A DNA stretch of 64,000 nt from Planctomycetota bacterium (GCA_002746535.1 NVWA01000015.1:78302-142301); one strand, 5' to 3'; counted from the first letter of the stretch, positions 28,528 through 38,350 are shown. Notes: generated by a model not told the origin, from the letters alone. Made by a program: numbers and translations.

Positions 28528-30180
28528 TTATTTATTTTCTAAAAATACACCTAGAGATTTATATTCTTCATATAAGCTTTGATACTTTACAACATTTGCC
28601 GGAATCGGAAAATATTCTTTATCGAATCCACTGTTCATCGAATCCATAGCATCTTCGACTTTCGCATATAAACCAGCTGCGGTAGCTGCAAACATAGCTG
28701 CACCTAATGCACATGTTTGCTCAGAAGTCACGACCTTGATCGGTTTATTTAATATGTCAGCCGTTATTTGCATAACCAATTTACTTTTTTTGGAGATACC
28801 ACCTAATGCAATTATATTTTTAATGGGAATACCTTCATCAACAAACCGGTCAAGAATCGCTTTAGATCCAAAAGCTGTTGCTTCCACCAAACTACGATAA
28901 ATAGTCGGAGCATCTGTACCTAAATTAATTCCGGTTATAGCTCCCTTAAGATTTTGATTAGCATCAGGCGTTCGACGCCCATTCATCCAATCTAAACTAC
29001 AAACTTTCGATTCACCAATTTCTAACTTCGCAGCTTCTTCTTCAAGTGAAGGAATAATTTTATCTGACAAAAGTTCTAATTGGTCCTCTGATAATTGATC
29101 TTTCAAGAGTTGCTTTGTGGGCCATAGTAAGACTTGCTTGAACCATGCATAAATATCACCGAAAGCTGATTGACCAGCTTCCAAACCTATCATCCCAGGG
29201 ATAACGCTACCATCTACTTGCCCACAAATCCCTTTTATCAATTTGTCTCCAAACTCATCAATAGGTGCTACGAGAATATCACAAGTAGACGTCCCCATTA
29301 CTTTAGATAATGTGTATGCTCCGGCGGCAGCACCAACTGAGCCCATATGACAATCAAAAGCTCCCCCACCAACCACAACATCCTCTGATAAACCCAGTTT
29401 TTCGGCCCATTCGGCTGTTAATGTTCCAATGGGTTTTTCGGCAGTATCGGTATCAGTAAATAAACGTTCCTTAAGACCTGTTAAAAGAGGATCAATTCCT
29501 GTCAAATAATCTTCTGAAGGAAGACCTCCAAATTCTTCATGCCACATAGCCTTATGACCTGCTGCACATCGACTTCTTGACATCTTTAATGGATCAATCT
29601 TATCGGTTAAAACAGCCGGCATCCAATCACAATGTTCCACCCAAGAAAAAGCCGCTTTTCGAATTGATTCATCCTCACGTAACACATGTAATATTTTTGC
29701 CCAAAACCATTCTGAGGAATAGATACCCCCCTCATATTTCAAAAAATTAATCCCATTCCAGTTTTGTGTGAATTCATTAATCTCATCAGCCTCTTGGATA
29801 GCCGTGTGATCCTTCCATAAAATAAACATAGCATTTGGATTTTCTTCAAATTCTTTTTTCATACTTAGAGGAATACCCTCTTGATCTACTGCAACCAAAG
29901 TGGAACCCGTTGTGTCAAATGCTATTCCCTTAATATTTTCGGGATCTTTATCAGGAAGACTTTTAATTGCTTCTTTAATCGTTGTCTGCATAGCCTCTAA
30001 ATAATCTAAAGGATGTTGACGAAATTGATTTTTAGATGGATTACAATACAAGCCTTCTTTCCATCTTGTATATAAAAAAGTGCTCGTAGCTAACTCAGTA
30101 CCATCATGAGCATCCACAATTAAAGCCCTGACAGAATCAGAGCCAAAATCCATTCCAATCACATAATTTTTATCTGACAT
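28528..30180 (-). CDS. araB: Ribulokinase
   Basis: About 550 residues of the FGGY carbohydrate kinase family, matching ribulokinase in length and signatures. Visible are the N-terminal phosphate loop GMDFGSDSVRALIVDAHDG, FDTTGSTLVAVD, MFILWKDHTA, SWVEHCDWMPAVL, GGGAFDCHMGSVGAAAG, DWMNGRRTPDAN and the FGGY-end IIALGGISKKSKLVMQITADIL. It phosphorylates L-ribulose (and related pentuloses) to the 5-phosphate, feeding the pentose phosphate pathway. Start: ATG at 30180, or 30186 two codons upstream. araA and araD homologues are not in the window. A spaced inverted repeat precedes it. Confidence 0.93.
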   Translation of the reverse strand: MSDKNYVIGMDFGSDSVRALIVDAHDGTELATSTFLYTRWKEGLYCNPSKNQFRQHPLDYLEAMQTTIKEAIKSLPDKDPENIKGIAFDTTGSTLVAVDQEGIPLSMKKEFEENPNAMFILWKDHTAIQEADEINEFTQNWNGINFLKYEGGIYSSEWFWAKILHVLREDESIRKAAFSWVEHCDWMPAVLTDKIDPLKMSRSRCAAGHKAMWHEEFGGLPSEDYLTGIDPLLTGLKERLFTDTDTAEKPIGTLTAEWAEKLGLSEDVVVGGGAFDCHMGSVGAAAGAYTLSKVMGTSTCDILVAPIDEFGDKLIKGICGQVDGSVIPGMIGLEAGQSAFGDIYAWFKQVLLWPTKQLLKDQLSEDQLELLSDKIIPSLEEEAAKLEIGESKVCSLDWMNGRRTPDANQNLKGAITGINLGTDAPTIYRSLVEATAFGSKAILDRFVDEGIPIKNIIALGGISKKSKLVMQITADILNKPIKVVTSEQTCALGAAMFAATAAGLYAKVEDAMDSMNSGFDKEYFPIPANVVKYQSLYEEYKSLGVFLENK

Positions 30181-30224
30181 ATACATTTCTTTCTTAAGTT
30201 ATTTGGGAAGTTCAAATCTTGCTC

Positions 30225-30252
30225 TTTAACAACTATCTTAAATGTTGTTAAA
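30225..30252. promoter_or_regulatory. Inverted repeat upstream of ribulokinase gene
   Basis: Perfect 9-bp arms TTTAACAAC/GTTGTTAAA separated by 10 bases, lying 45-72 bp upstream of the araB start. Position and symmetry suit an operator; a hairpin in the leader is also possible. No matching site was noticed elsewhere. Confidence 0.4.
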
Positions 30253-30337
30253 TTAAAAAGTCTATATTATGATTACTTCAGGAATAATTCCTACTGCTTT
30301 TGCATAAAAAATATAACTAAACATATACAAAAGATTA

Positions 30338-30873
30338 TTTGCTGGGCGCGCAGGCATCCTGCCCAATGGTTACCCAAATAAGAGAATACCTGTGCTTTAA
30401 AATAATTAGAATTATTTAATACATTTTTTCTGTGAGAGCGAGCTGGCAGCTCGTCTTTTCTTAGGAATCATCAAGCATTATACAAAAAAGGTTGAATTTA
30501 ATCTTATCATGCGATCGTTAACAGAGATTACAGCAGTGTTTGGAATTGGCTTTGATTAGAAAAAGACGAGCTGGCAGCTCGCTCTCCCAGGAAAACAAGT
30601 AGTCATAAATAATCTAAAGAAATTAAAAGAGCGATAACTGGTCTAGTCACATACCACTATACTTTAAAATAATTGGAATTATTAAATATTTTTTTCTGGG
30701 AGAGCGAGCTGGCAGCTCGCTCTCCCAGGAAAACAAGTAGTCATAAATAATCTAAAGAAAATTTTTAGGCAATTAAAAGGACGATAACTGAAATAGTCAC
30801 ATATCGCTATCCTTTAATCTATATACCTATTCGACTTTATTTGGGTAACCGATGCCGGCGCGCCCAGCAAAAA
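30338..30873. mobile_element. MITE-like palindromic element with terminal inverted repeats and internal duplications
   Basis: The ends are inverted copies: left 30339-30381 (TTGCTGGGCGCGCAGGCATC, a 9-base insert, then GGTTACCCAAATAA) and right 30838-30872, its reverse complement with one mismatch. Inside, a block of about 95-105 bp is present twice (30567-30660 and 30706-30810), each starting at a GAGCTGGCAGCTCGCTCTCCC hairpin half. The hairpin at 30696-30728 has perfect 16-bp arms (CTGGGAGAGCGAGCTG) round a single G. A related partial copy is at 30397-30452. No coding sequence is evident, so it is non-autonomous. The transposase family is unknown and no target duplication was verified. Confidence 0.6.
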
Positions 30874-30876
30874 AAA

Positions 30877-32046
30877 TCATTTCATTGAAAAATCGCCGGA
30901 TTCAAGATCAGCAATCTTACCAACCAAGTCAGTCACCTCATTATCTTCTATTATTGTGTTGCTATCAACATTAAAAGCATCCAAGGGATCTTTACCTATA
31001 ATATTATTTTTGACAATTGCAGATTCAGACATGTTTAATACTTGGATAGCATGATAATCTTTTCGATCTTCTGAACAGATTTTATTCGATTCTATCGTAA
31101 CATTATTACCATAATCTATCTCAATAGCTTTATTGCAACCACCTATAATTATATTATTTCTAACAATCGTATTTCGAATATGAAAAGAAGCTCGGTCTTG
31201 TGCATGAGGATTACCCAAGCCAATTGCCTTATCGCAATGAATAAAAATATTATTCTCAACAACAACATCTTCAGAATGTATCCATATAAAAACAGTGCCA
31301 CGTCCTCGACCAGATTTTCCGCGTATCCCGACAAAGGCATTGTCTGAAATAGTCCAACCTTTGGCAAACATCAAATCCATTCCAGCTACATAGTTTCCTT
31401 CATCCGGATCCACTTCATCTTGCTTGGGACGATCATTGATAAATAAACAATGACGAACACAACCATTCTTTGGTCTATTCCATTGTATATGATAATCATC
31501 TTGCGGGTTATAACCAAGCTCGTCTTCAGTATATGGCACATGGTCTATACGAACTGACCCCGTACCCTTCAAACCTCTTGCCCATATATTATGAAACTTC
31601 ACATTCTCAATTGTCAGATTATCTACCCTTCCATCACCCATAAACATAATGCCATACTTCGGACTATTAGCCAAAGTCAAATCACGAATCGTTAAATGCC
31701 TTGCGCGAGTAATTTTAATTAAACCCGGAGCACCAAATCGAGTACTTAAAGGTTTATAAAATTGATCAAATTCCGTATCACCATCAATAATAACATCTTC
31801 ACGATCACCAGTTTCCCCACATATTGTTAAATGATGGGTATTAACAACCATATCCCGAGGCATGATATAGCGACCTTTAGCTATTACAATCGTCGTATAT
31901 TCTTCAGCATCCTCAACAGCACGGATAATCTCCCAAGGCGCTGAAACTCTAACCACTTTTTCGGTGGGGATTGCCCAAGGTTTATGAGGTTTAATAAGTT
32001 TTAATATTTCTGGTAATTTTGAAAAATCTGGATCACGTGTATACAT
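30877..32046 (-). CDS. Leaderless right-handed beta-helix protein (cassette copy 2)
   Basis: 389 residues, a clear paralog of the protein at 18432-19544. Shared elements include EDAEEYTTIVIAKGRYIMPRDM, HLTICGETGDREDVIIDGDTEFD, TLANSPKYGIMFMGDGRV, KFHNIWARGLKGT and the RGRGTVFIWIHSEDVVVENNIFIHC helix turns. There is no signal peptide, suggesting a cytoplasmic location. It lies downstream of a FlgD-Ig/NHL gene in the same orientation (365-bp gap), mirroring copy 1 but in reversed gene order. Action on polysaccharide is plausible from the fold; no catalytic residues are assigned. Confidence 0.8.
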   Translation of the reverse strand: MYTRDPDFSKLPEILKLIKPHKPWAIPTEKVVRVSAPWEIIRAVEDAEEYTTIVIAKGRYIMPRDMVVNTHHLTICGETGDREDVIIDGDTEFDQFYKPLSTRFGAPGLIKITRARHLTIRDLTLANSPKYGIMFMGDGRVDNLTIENVKFHNIWARGLKGTGSVRIDHVPYTEDELGYNPQDDYHIQWNRPKNGCVRHCLFINDRPKQDEVDPDEGNYVAGMDLMFAKGWTISDNAFVGIRGKSGRGRGTVFIWIHSEDVVVENNIFIHCDKAIGLGNPHAQDRASFHIRNTIVRNNIIIGGCNKAIEIDYGNNVTIESNKICSEDRKDYHAIQVLNMSESAIVKNNIIGKDPLDAFNVDSNTIIEDNEVTDLVGKIADLESGDFSMK

Positions 32047-32411
32047 AAATACATCCTTAAAAATTTACTTCAATAAAAATTAACCCCTATATTCAAAAGA
32101 ATTAATTTTATTTCAAATAGTTTTTGTAATATTTTCTTTTTTCTTTTTTGATACGAAATATAAATTTAGGCCCCTTTTATCTCATAATATAGTCAACTGA
32201 ATCCACTACATATTAATCATCTAAAAAAATATAGTAGCTGAAGCTTCCAGCTTCATTTTAATAAAATACTAGGACATTCTAATAATCTTAATTCAGACGA
32301 TTGAGTAAAAATTTAATAATGTGGAGAAACTGTCAAGCCCTAGGATAACTACAAGGGCATCCCTACCAAACAATTATAATATTAGCAAATTTTTATTTTT
32401 CTATTCGCTTA
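32047..32411. other. Intergenic region with short hairpins and a dispersed repeat
   Basis: The 365-bp gap contains a 7-bp hairpin TGAAGCT-TCC-AGCTTCA near 32237-32253 and a copy of a degenerate dispersed sequence (about 32265-32365: TACTAGGA, AATCTTAATTCA, CTGTCAAGCCCTAGGATAA). Related stretches occur near 28445-28500, 36945-36985 and 51370-51510. No coding sequence is recognised. Confidence 0.45.
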
Positions 32412-34976
32412 CTAATTAGAAGTCAGCTTAAAAGTTTTCTTAAGTCGTAGCACCCGGGCATTCACCAGGTCAGAAACGTAAATATAATCATCAGTCACAT
32501 CCACGCTGCTTGGGTAGGCCATAGGAATATCTTTAGTTGGCACTAGGTCACCTTTTAGGCCTCCCATAGAGTCCCTGTTACCCCAGGTGCCGAAGCGTAT
32601 TATCTGGTTGCCTTCGTTATCCATGACAGTAACCCGACTTAATAGTGAAGAGGGATAATAAATCTGGCCGTAGGGATCGACACCAAAAAAGGCGGTGCGG
32701 GCCATACCTCTGCTGATGGATCCAAAGTGTACTTCATAAACTTTGCTGGAGCCTTCTGGTTCTGTGGGATAAAGGTTTCCTTTTAGAAGTGAGCCTGTTG
32801 GTTTATACTTGTAGATTTTTCCGAAGCTTCTTAGGAGCTGGCTGTCTTTTCCCATTGTACCGGGTAAGGGTTTTGTTTTACTGCTCCACAGGCCAACATA
32901 CATATTTCCTTTAGCGTCAAATTTTATTCCTGCCGATATTGGTTTGGTTCCGAATTTAACAAAGGGTACTTCTTTCCAGGGAGCCTTTTTTGTATCGGAG
33001 GCATAAAAGGCTAGAGGCCCAGAATAATCATTTCGTTTATGACTAGCCAGTATGCCAATGCCGCCATCAGGGGCGACAGCCAGTCCACGTTCGCCATGGC
33101 CCAAATGAATACGCCAATCATTATAATACTGCGTGGTGACAATGTGACTCCCTGCAGGAGCCGGAACAAATTTTCCGCCTTCCCATTTCATTCTATAAAG
33201 TGGCGTTCTATCGCCACGCATATAAAATAAATTTTTCCTTGGGTCAATGGCAAATCCGAGAGCGGAGTTTGAGTTCTTTTTTCCTCTCCGTGAGGTAATG
33301 TCCATTTCACATTTTTTAAACTCAGGCTTTGACCAGTTATCAAGTCTGAACAAGTAACCCCAGGATTCACTGAGATAAACATCCTCGTTTTTAGGATCAA
33401 CGATCATGTGTTGCATATCCAGGATGCGCTGAGTGCCGACTTTATAAAAATCTTTGACTAATTCAAGTTTGTTGCCTGTATCTTCGTAGATACGGACCGG
33501 CAAAGTCACGTAGGCTACCCAGACACGTGCTTTGCCTTTGAAAGTGGTGACGCCTAAATAGGAGCGGGATCTATAGGTGCCCACTGAAGTATCAAGGAGT
33601 TTGGAAACAGACGCACCTTTGTCTTTTGTCCAGTCCCTTATTTTATAAAGATACAGGGGTGATTTTTTGTGGTAGTTTCCTTTGCGTGTTGTGTAATAAA
33701 GTGCTTTTGAATTTGGATCCACGGCGATAGCATCTGGATATTCAGCAGGAATCTCCCTTATTTTTTTTGCATCTTTATCTAGTATCAGGATACGTTTATT
33801 TTGTCTGTCACAGATAAAGACATTATTTTTCGCATCTATAGCTATTCCCTGCAGGGCGGCGAAAGGAGCCGTCTTGTCGTCAGCAATAGGTGAAGTTCCT
33901 CGTGACTTCATGTCACCTATAACACTTTTCTTGTCCAGGGCAAAAAAGACTTCAGCCTTGCGAGTTTTGGAATCTACTTTGTAGATCTGACCGTCACGCC
34001 AGAAGCCTGTTGTTTCAATATTTTTGGCTCGGGTCCAGCTTCTTTTTCTTTTACCATCCTTAAAAACACCACTTAGATAAAAATATTTTCCATCCGCTGA
34101 TGGTGCAGTAAAGGGTGTTCCCAAGACATGCCAGGTAGGTCTTTTAGCTTTATCTCCAATGATAGGGTCATTAACCAGGAAACCTTCAGAATTTGGATTT
34201 TCAGGAATAGTACCATCTGTATTTACTTTGATCAAATTGAATTTTTTACCAATAAAATAAAGCGAATCTTTTCCTCCTGAAGGAAGGAGTGATCCAAAGA
34301 AGGCTCTATCACCGGTAATACCTGTGTTTGAAAGAGAGATGGAATCTATATTATGATATTTAAATACCGAGCTTCCATCTTCGCGCTGGTGGGCTCCCCA
34401 GCCTTTGATTTGCTCAAATTTCTTTCCCGCTGGTGCTGGGTAAACTGTTTGTAAATATTTCCCTTCCGCATCATAACGACGCACAACAGCGGGACCATAA
34501 TGATTTATATTGCCTGTAATATACACCGTGCCATCTGATTTAACTTCGAGACCCATTATTTTCCAAGCGGCATGATCTCCCTGCCCCATATCTTTTGAAT
34601 AAAAGGCGTACGGATCTCCACCGACTATATTCACAAGTTTGACGCCCATGCCGGCACGCACCCTTAGAGTGCATTCACCTGCAACTTTTGTTTCGTAATC
34701 ATCATTGCCATCCCAGATTAGTTTTTGAGAAAGAGAATCTTTTTTAAGGGGAGCTGGTGCCTTAGGGCCAAGTACCCCAGCGGCCAGATGTCTCACAACT
34801 TTGCCTTTGGAATCCAGAATGGCTACTTCGACATCTGTAGCAGTAGAAATAGAAAAGTTGATTTCCCAGGTGTTCCCTTTTTTAGTCATCGTTGGTTTTG
34901 TTTTCCAAGCTACATCAGCAGCATAAAGACTTGCTGAGAGTAATAGGGTAATGCATAGGGTGAGGATATTTTTCAT
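32412..34976 (-). CDS. Exported FlgD-Ig/NHL-repeat protein (paralog 2)
   Basis: 854 residues: signal peptide (1-19, LTLCITLLLSASLYA), FlgD-like Ig domain (about 25-115: VEVAILDSKGKVVRHLAAG, LIWDGNDDYE, CTLRVRAGMG) and a long propeller with NHL-like blades (GIAIDAKNNVFICDRQNKRILIL; MYVGLWSS), ending VTVMDNEGNQIIRFGTWGNRDS and YVSDLVNARVLRL. Codon use is visibly richer in G and C than neighbouring genes, suggesting a different origin. It follows a LacI-family gene by 33 bp and is probably cotranscribed and controlled by that repressor. Ribosome-binding site AGGAAAAA. Confidence 0.85.
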   Translation of the reverse strand: MKNILTLCITLLLSASLYAADVAWKTKPTMTKKGNTWEINFSISTATDVEVAILDSKGKVVRHLAAGVLGPKAPAPLKKDSLSQKLIWDGNDDYETKVAGECTLRVRAGMGVKLVNIVGGDPYAFYSKDMGQGDHAAWKIMGLEVKSDGTVYITGNINHYGPAVVRRYDAEGKYLQTVYPAPAGKKFEQIKGWGAHQREDGSSVFKYHNIDSISLSNTGITGDRAFFGSLLPSGGKDSLYFIGKKFNLIKVNTDGTIPENPNSEGFLVNDPIIGDKAKRPTWHVLGTPFTAPSADGKYFYLSGVFKDGKRKRSWTRAKNIETTGFWRDGQIYKVDSKTRKAEVFFALDKKSVIGDMKSRGTSPIADDKTAPFAALQGIAIDAKNNVFICDRQNKRILILDKDAKKIREIPAEYPDAIAVDPNSKALYYTTRKGNYHKKSPLYLYKIRDWTKDKGASVSKLLDTSVGTYRSRSYLGVTTFKGKARVWVAYVTLPVRIYEDTGNKLELVKDFYKVGTQRILDMQHMIVDPKNEDVYLSESWGYLFRLDNWSKPEFKKCEMDITSRRGKKNSNSALGFAIDPRKNLFYMRGDRTPLYRMKWEGGKFVPAPAGSHIVTTQYYNDWRIHLGHGERGLAVAPDGGIGILASHKRNDYSGPLAFYASDTKKAPWKEVPFVKFGTKPISAGIKFDAKGNMYVGLWSSKTKPLPGTMGKDSQLLRSFGKIYKYKPTGSLLKGNLYPTEPEGSSKVYEVHFGSISRGMARTAFFGVDPYGQIYYPSSLLSRVTVMDNEGNQIIRFGTWGNRDSMGGLKGDLVPTKDIPMAYPSSVDVTDDYIYVSDLVNARVLRLKKTFKLTSN

Positions 34977-35009
34977 TTTTTTTCCTATTTAATTTGCTTA
35001 ACTCTTTAA

Positions 35010-36002
35010 TTACGTTGACTCTCTAAGTAATAAAACTGGTGGCAATTCACGAGACCAACCTGCTTTTGGTTCTTTCTGACCTTTGATTTTAGCAAGCAAT
35101 ATTTCAGCAGATATTGTTCCGATGGCTTCATTAGGGTGTGCAATTGTACTTAGAGGTGGATTACTTACCTCGCCTGCTTGACTAGCATTAAAGCCAATAA
35201 TCGAGATGTCTTCCGGAAATTTCACACCTCTACTTTGTAATCCCTGCATAAAGCCTAAAGCTGCACTATCTGAGTAAGCCAAAACGCCATCAGGTAATGT
35301 TTTAAGCGATACTTTTTTTCCAATTGTACGTGCAATATTAAAATTATCTTTTGTTGTAGGTATATTTAATATTAGCGGCTTGAGCTTTGCTTTTTTCATG
35401 TAACTAAGATAAGCATTTAGACGTACCTTACCATAATAATGTTTTGGCTTTTCATTCCCTAGATAAGCGATACGCTTTCGACCTTTATCTTGAAAATGTT
35501 TAAGAGCTGATTGAATCCCCTTTTTTCTATCCATTCCAACCTTATCTATTTTCTTTTCAGTATGTCCTAAAGTAATATAAGGCAGATTACAATCATTAAG
35601 CTTCTTAACCATTAAATCAATTTTTGAGAAATGAAACAATGCAATACCTGATGGGTTTTGACATAGGATGACATCCATATCTTTTGATAATGAATTTTCA
35701 ATGTCACGTAATAAAAAGAGACTGACACGATAACCCTCTTCACGCATTTTTTCTTCGAAGGCTTCTACCTTTGGCATATTCCTGGCATAATCGGCACCAA
35801 TTGGACAGACCAACTCTATTAAAAAGCTTTTTTTCGTTCTAAGGCTTTGTGCCATTAAATTGATTCTATAGTCAAGATCCTTGGCAACTTTCAAAATTTC
35901 AATTTTTAATGCTGCTTTAACATAACCATTATCATTCAGGGCCCTACTAACTGTCCGTACGGAAGTACCTGTTATCGCTGCTATATCTTTTAAACTACTC
36001 AT
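35010..36002 (-). CDS. LacI-family transcriptional repressor
   Basis: 330 residues from the ATG at 36002 (AAGG six bases upstream); the longer form from 36059 would run across the operator and is rejected. The N-terminal helix-turn-helix and hinge read MSSLKDIAAITGTSVRTVSRALNDNGYV, with YRINLMAQSLRT as hinge. The periplasmic-binding-protein-like core (about 60-330) has the usual ISIIGFNASQAGEVSNPPLSTI stretch. Two palindromes upstream are probable operators, implying autoregulation together with the downstream NHL gene. The inducer is unknown, probably a sugar. Confidence 0.93.
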   Translation of the reverse strand: MSSLKDIAAITGTSVRTVSRALNDNGYVKAALKIEILKVAKDLDYRINLMAQSLRTKKSFLIELVCPIGADYARNMPKVEAFEEKMREEGYRVSLFLLRDIENSLSKDMDVILCQNPSGIALFHFSKIDLMVKKLNDCNLPYITLGHTEKKIDKVGMDRKKGIQSALKHFQDKGRKRIAYLGNEKPKHYYGKVRLNAYLSYMKKAKLKPLILNIPTTKDNFNIARTIGKKVSLKTLPDGVLAYSDSAALGFMQGLQSRGVKFPEDISIIGFNASQAGEVSNPPLSTIAHPNEAIGTISAEILLAKIKGQKEPKAGWSRELPPVLLLREST

Positions 36003-36015
36003 TTTTAACCTTATA

Positions 36016-36054
36016 TGCCATCGAAGGCACAATTTTATGCCTTCGAAGGCATAA
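36016..36054. promoter_or_regulatory. Tandem LacI-type operators upstream of the LacI gene
   Basis: TTATGCCTTCGAAGGCATAA at 36035-36054 is a perfect 20-bp palindrome with the central CG typical of LacI-family operators. TGCCATCGAAGGCA at 36016-36029 is a second copy with one mismatch, centred 22 bp away (two helical turns). They lie 14-52 bp upstream of the start codon, as expected for autorepression. Confidence 0.75.
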
Positions 36055-36277
36055 TTCAATGTTTAAAATCCAAAATAATATTTAAATTGATAAAAAAAGT
36101 TAACATTAAACAATTTATCACTTAACCTATACATCAACCACTTAATTAATCCTCATTCTTACCTTCTTCACTTAAGATAGATTAATTCAAATTTGGACAG
36201 TTAAATAAAATTGCTAGAATACAAAGTAGTTTTAAAATTGAATATCACCAATATGTTGCCCATAGGATCATAATTAA

Positions 36278-36832
36278 ATGATAAAAAAAGATTTAGCTGA
36301 ATTAATTTTAAAAACATTAGCAGTAGTCTTTTTTGTGTTTGCACTAAAATCTCTACCAAATTTTCTCTACTTACTTCGCTCTGACACACCATCTTCTCAA
36401 ATGATCATGGCTCCAAATAGTTGGATCATATTTAATATATTTAGACTTACACTAACCCCTTTAATTATATCAATAATTTTATGGCTTACTTCCGGATACT
36501 TTTCTGAAAAATACTTTAGTACTTCAACGGCACCCATGAAATTGAATGACTTATCCAAAAATGATATTAGACAATTAATTTTTTCAGGTATTGGATTATA
36601 TTTGTGCGTTACAAGCTTATCTGATCTATCAACGTTGTTATATAACTACATGCATAATAAAGAAATTTTTGACCAATATAACACACTAATTATGTCAAAT
36701 AAAATGTTCGGGGAGATTATTGGTCAATTCATTCAATTAATTCTCAGTTTAATTTTAATCTTCGGATCAAATGGTTTAAATGGCCTGCTAACTAAAATTG
36801 AAACGGCAGGAAATAAAAGTAAAGATTTGTAA
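36278..36832 (+). CDS. Hypothetical membrane protein with four predicted helices
   Basis: 184 residues that I do not recognise. Four hydrophobic segments are visible: about 5-30 (LAELILKTLAVVFFVFALK), 47-75, 95-120 and 140-165 (IIGQFIQLILSLILIFG). There are no conserved motifs or charged catalytic residues. AGGATC eleven bases upstream of the ATG is a moderate ribosome-binding site. It stands alone between divergent and convergent regulators. The gene is probably real, since the hydrophobic pattern and uninterrupted frame are coherent; function unknown. Confidence 0.6.
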   Translation: MIKKDLAELILKTLAVVFFVFALKSLPNFLYLLRSDTPSSQMIMAPNSWIIFNIFRLTLTPLIISIILWLTSGYFSEKYFSTSTAPMKLNDLSKNDIRQLIFSGIGLYLCVTSLSDLSTLLYNYMHNKEIFDQYNTLIMSNKMFGEIIGQFIQLILSLILIFGSNGLNGLLTKIETAGNKSKDL

Positions 36833-36993
36833 TTTCTTTCAGTTGTTCATTTTGTAATTTGACAGTTTCGCTTTGTTTCTTATTTAAGGGGAAATCTATT
36901 TTGACTAAAATAATATTTACTTTTGCTGAATGACATTAATTTATATTATTTGAATATCCTAGTCTTCTGATTAGATGAAGCTGGTCGCTTCAG

Positions 36994-37203
36994 ATGCTAA
37001 AAATATATTTAGTGGAAATGTATAAAATTGGTAAAGATAAGTATAAACCTGAATCTTTTCCTGAGATTTATGTCATCAATGCCAAAGAAAGAATAATAGG
37101 AAAATTTAGCTATGTTGAAGATAACATCAATAATTGGATTAAAGCGATAACAAAGAAGATCCCAGAGCTAAACTTCAAATCATCTAAAAAGGATAAAAAA
37201 TAA
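36994..37203 (+). CDS. Small hypothetical protein
   Basis: Up to 69 residues, basic C-terminus (SSKKDKK), no signal peptide or motif recognised. A shorter start at the ATG at 37018 (MYKIGKDK) is possible; no strong ribosome-binding site is seen for either. Its stop lies 8 bp before the end of the convergent GntR gene. It may be a genuine small gene or the remnant of a larger one. Confidence 0.35.
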   Translation: MLKIYLVEMYKIGKDKYKPESFPEIYVINAKERIIGKFSYVEDNINNWIKAITKKIPELNFKSSKKDKK

Positions 37204-37210
37204 ACTTAAT

Positions 37211-38350
37211 TTATTTTCGAATATCTGCGATAGTATTTCCTGTGACCCATTGACCTGGCATATAAGTAATCTTCGCCTTAGTATTTCGTAAAGAGCGGCA
37301 TCTACTTTTAAGAATGGCAACACTTTTTGTACCGATTTCAATAAAAGGCATCTTGCAATAGGACAAAGTCTTTGCCCCTACAACATTAGTCTCAGCCCCA
37401 GCCATGGCTACAATCGAAATATCACCTGGCACATTCAACCCAACCTTTTCAAGTTCTTTCATCAGCTCACAACCTAAATTATTATCATAAGCAATAATTG
37501 CACTCGGTTTTTGCTTTAAAGAAACAATATGATCACAAACGTCTTTGATATAGGATGCTTCTTTTTTTAAATCGAGACCTAAAACTTTAATGTGTTCTGA
37601 AAAACCCAACACATCCATCTGGCTTTTATAAACATTTCTTCTTTCAAGCACATCAGAAGTTTCTACCTCAGGATGTGTGCCTTTTTCATTCAAAACTAGT
37701 GTATCATTTGACCATCCATCCATATAGGCGATTCTTTTATGGCCAAAACTTACTAATTCATTTACACAATTCAAACCTGATTGTTCATTATCACAAACAA
37801 CATAATCAAGAGGGATTTCAGGGTTATTAAAATCAGCCACAACAACAGGGATCGAAGATTGAACAAAATCTTTCAGATACTTTTCATTGTTAACAGCCAG
37901 TAGAACAACTCCATCAATTTTTTTATCTATCAAGCTTTGTACCGAAACAGCCCCTTCTTTTTTCAATGAGATTAATTTCACATCAGCTTTTAATTTATCT
38001 GCTGCAAGCATAATACCTTGAAACATCTGCATTAAATAATCAGAAGAAAATAATAAATTATTGGTGCAATAAACAATAAGGCCAATCGTCTGAATTTGAC
38101 GACTAGAATTCTTGACAGGGTTTAAAACAAACATTCCCTTACCATGGTGGCCATAGATCACTTTTTCAGCCACCAAAAGATCCATGGCTTGTTTGACTGT
38201 CACTAAAGAAACATTTAGTTCTTTTACTAAATTTCGATAGGAAGGCAGTTTGTCATCTTGACGCCACCCTCCTTTTTGGATCATTGCTTTAATTCTCTCG
38301 CTGACCTGAACATGCAACTTTTTTTTAGATTGATTTTCAAATGTATACAT
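37211..38350 (-). CDS. GntR-type winged-helix / LacI-type sensor hybrid regulator
   Basis: 379 residues. The N-terminal GntR winged helix (about 8-75: VQVSERIKAMIQKGGWRQDDKLPSYRNLVKELNVSLVTVKQAMDLLVAEKVIYGHHGKGMFV) is fused to a LacI/periplasmic-binding-protein sensor (about 88-375: TIGLIVYCTNNL, KRIAYMDG, DISIVAMAGAET). It lies beside the exo-rhamnogalacturonan-lyase-like gene on the same strand and presumably controls it in response to an oligosaccharide. Two TATAACA direct repeats lie just upstream of the start (38360-38376). Confidence 0.9.
   Translation of the reverse strand: MYTFENQSKKKLHVQVSERIKAMIQKGGWRQDDKLPSYRNLVKELNVSLVTVKQAMDLLVAEKVIYGHHGKGMFVLNPVKNSSRQIQTIGLIVYCTNNLLFSSDYLMQMFQGIMLAADKLKADVKLISLKKEGAVSVQSLIDKKIDGVVLLAVNNEKYLKDFVQSSIPVVVADFNNPEIPLDYVVCDNEQSGLNCVNELVSFGHKRIAYMDGWSNDTLVLNEKGTHPEVETSDVLERRNVYKSQMDVLGFSEHIKVLGLDLKKEASYIKDVCDHIVSLKQKPSAIIAYDNNLGCELMKELEKVGLNVPGDISIVAMAGAETNVVGAKTLSYCKMPFIEIGTKSVAILKSRCRSLRNTKAKITYMPGQWVTGNTIADIRK

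Larger units (their letters stand above)
30187..30876. other. Intergenic region occupied by the palindromic element and araB control region
   Basis: This 690-bp gap contains the araB-proximal inverted repeat and the MITE-like element described separately. No open reading frame with convincing codon use is present. Confidence 0.5.
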
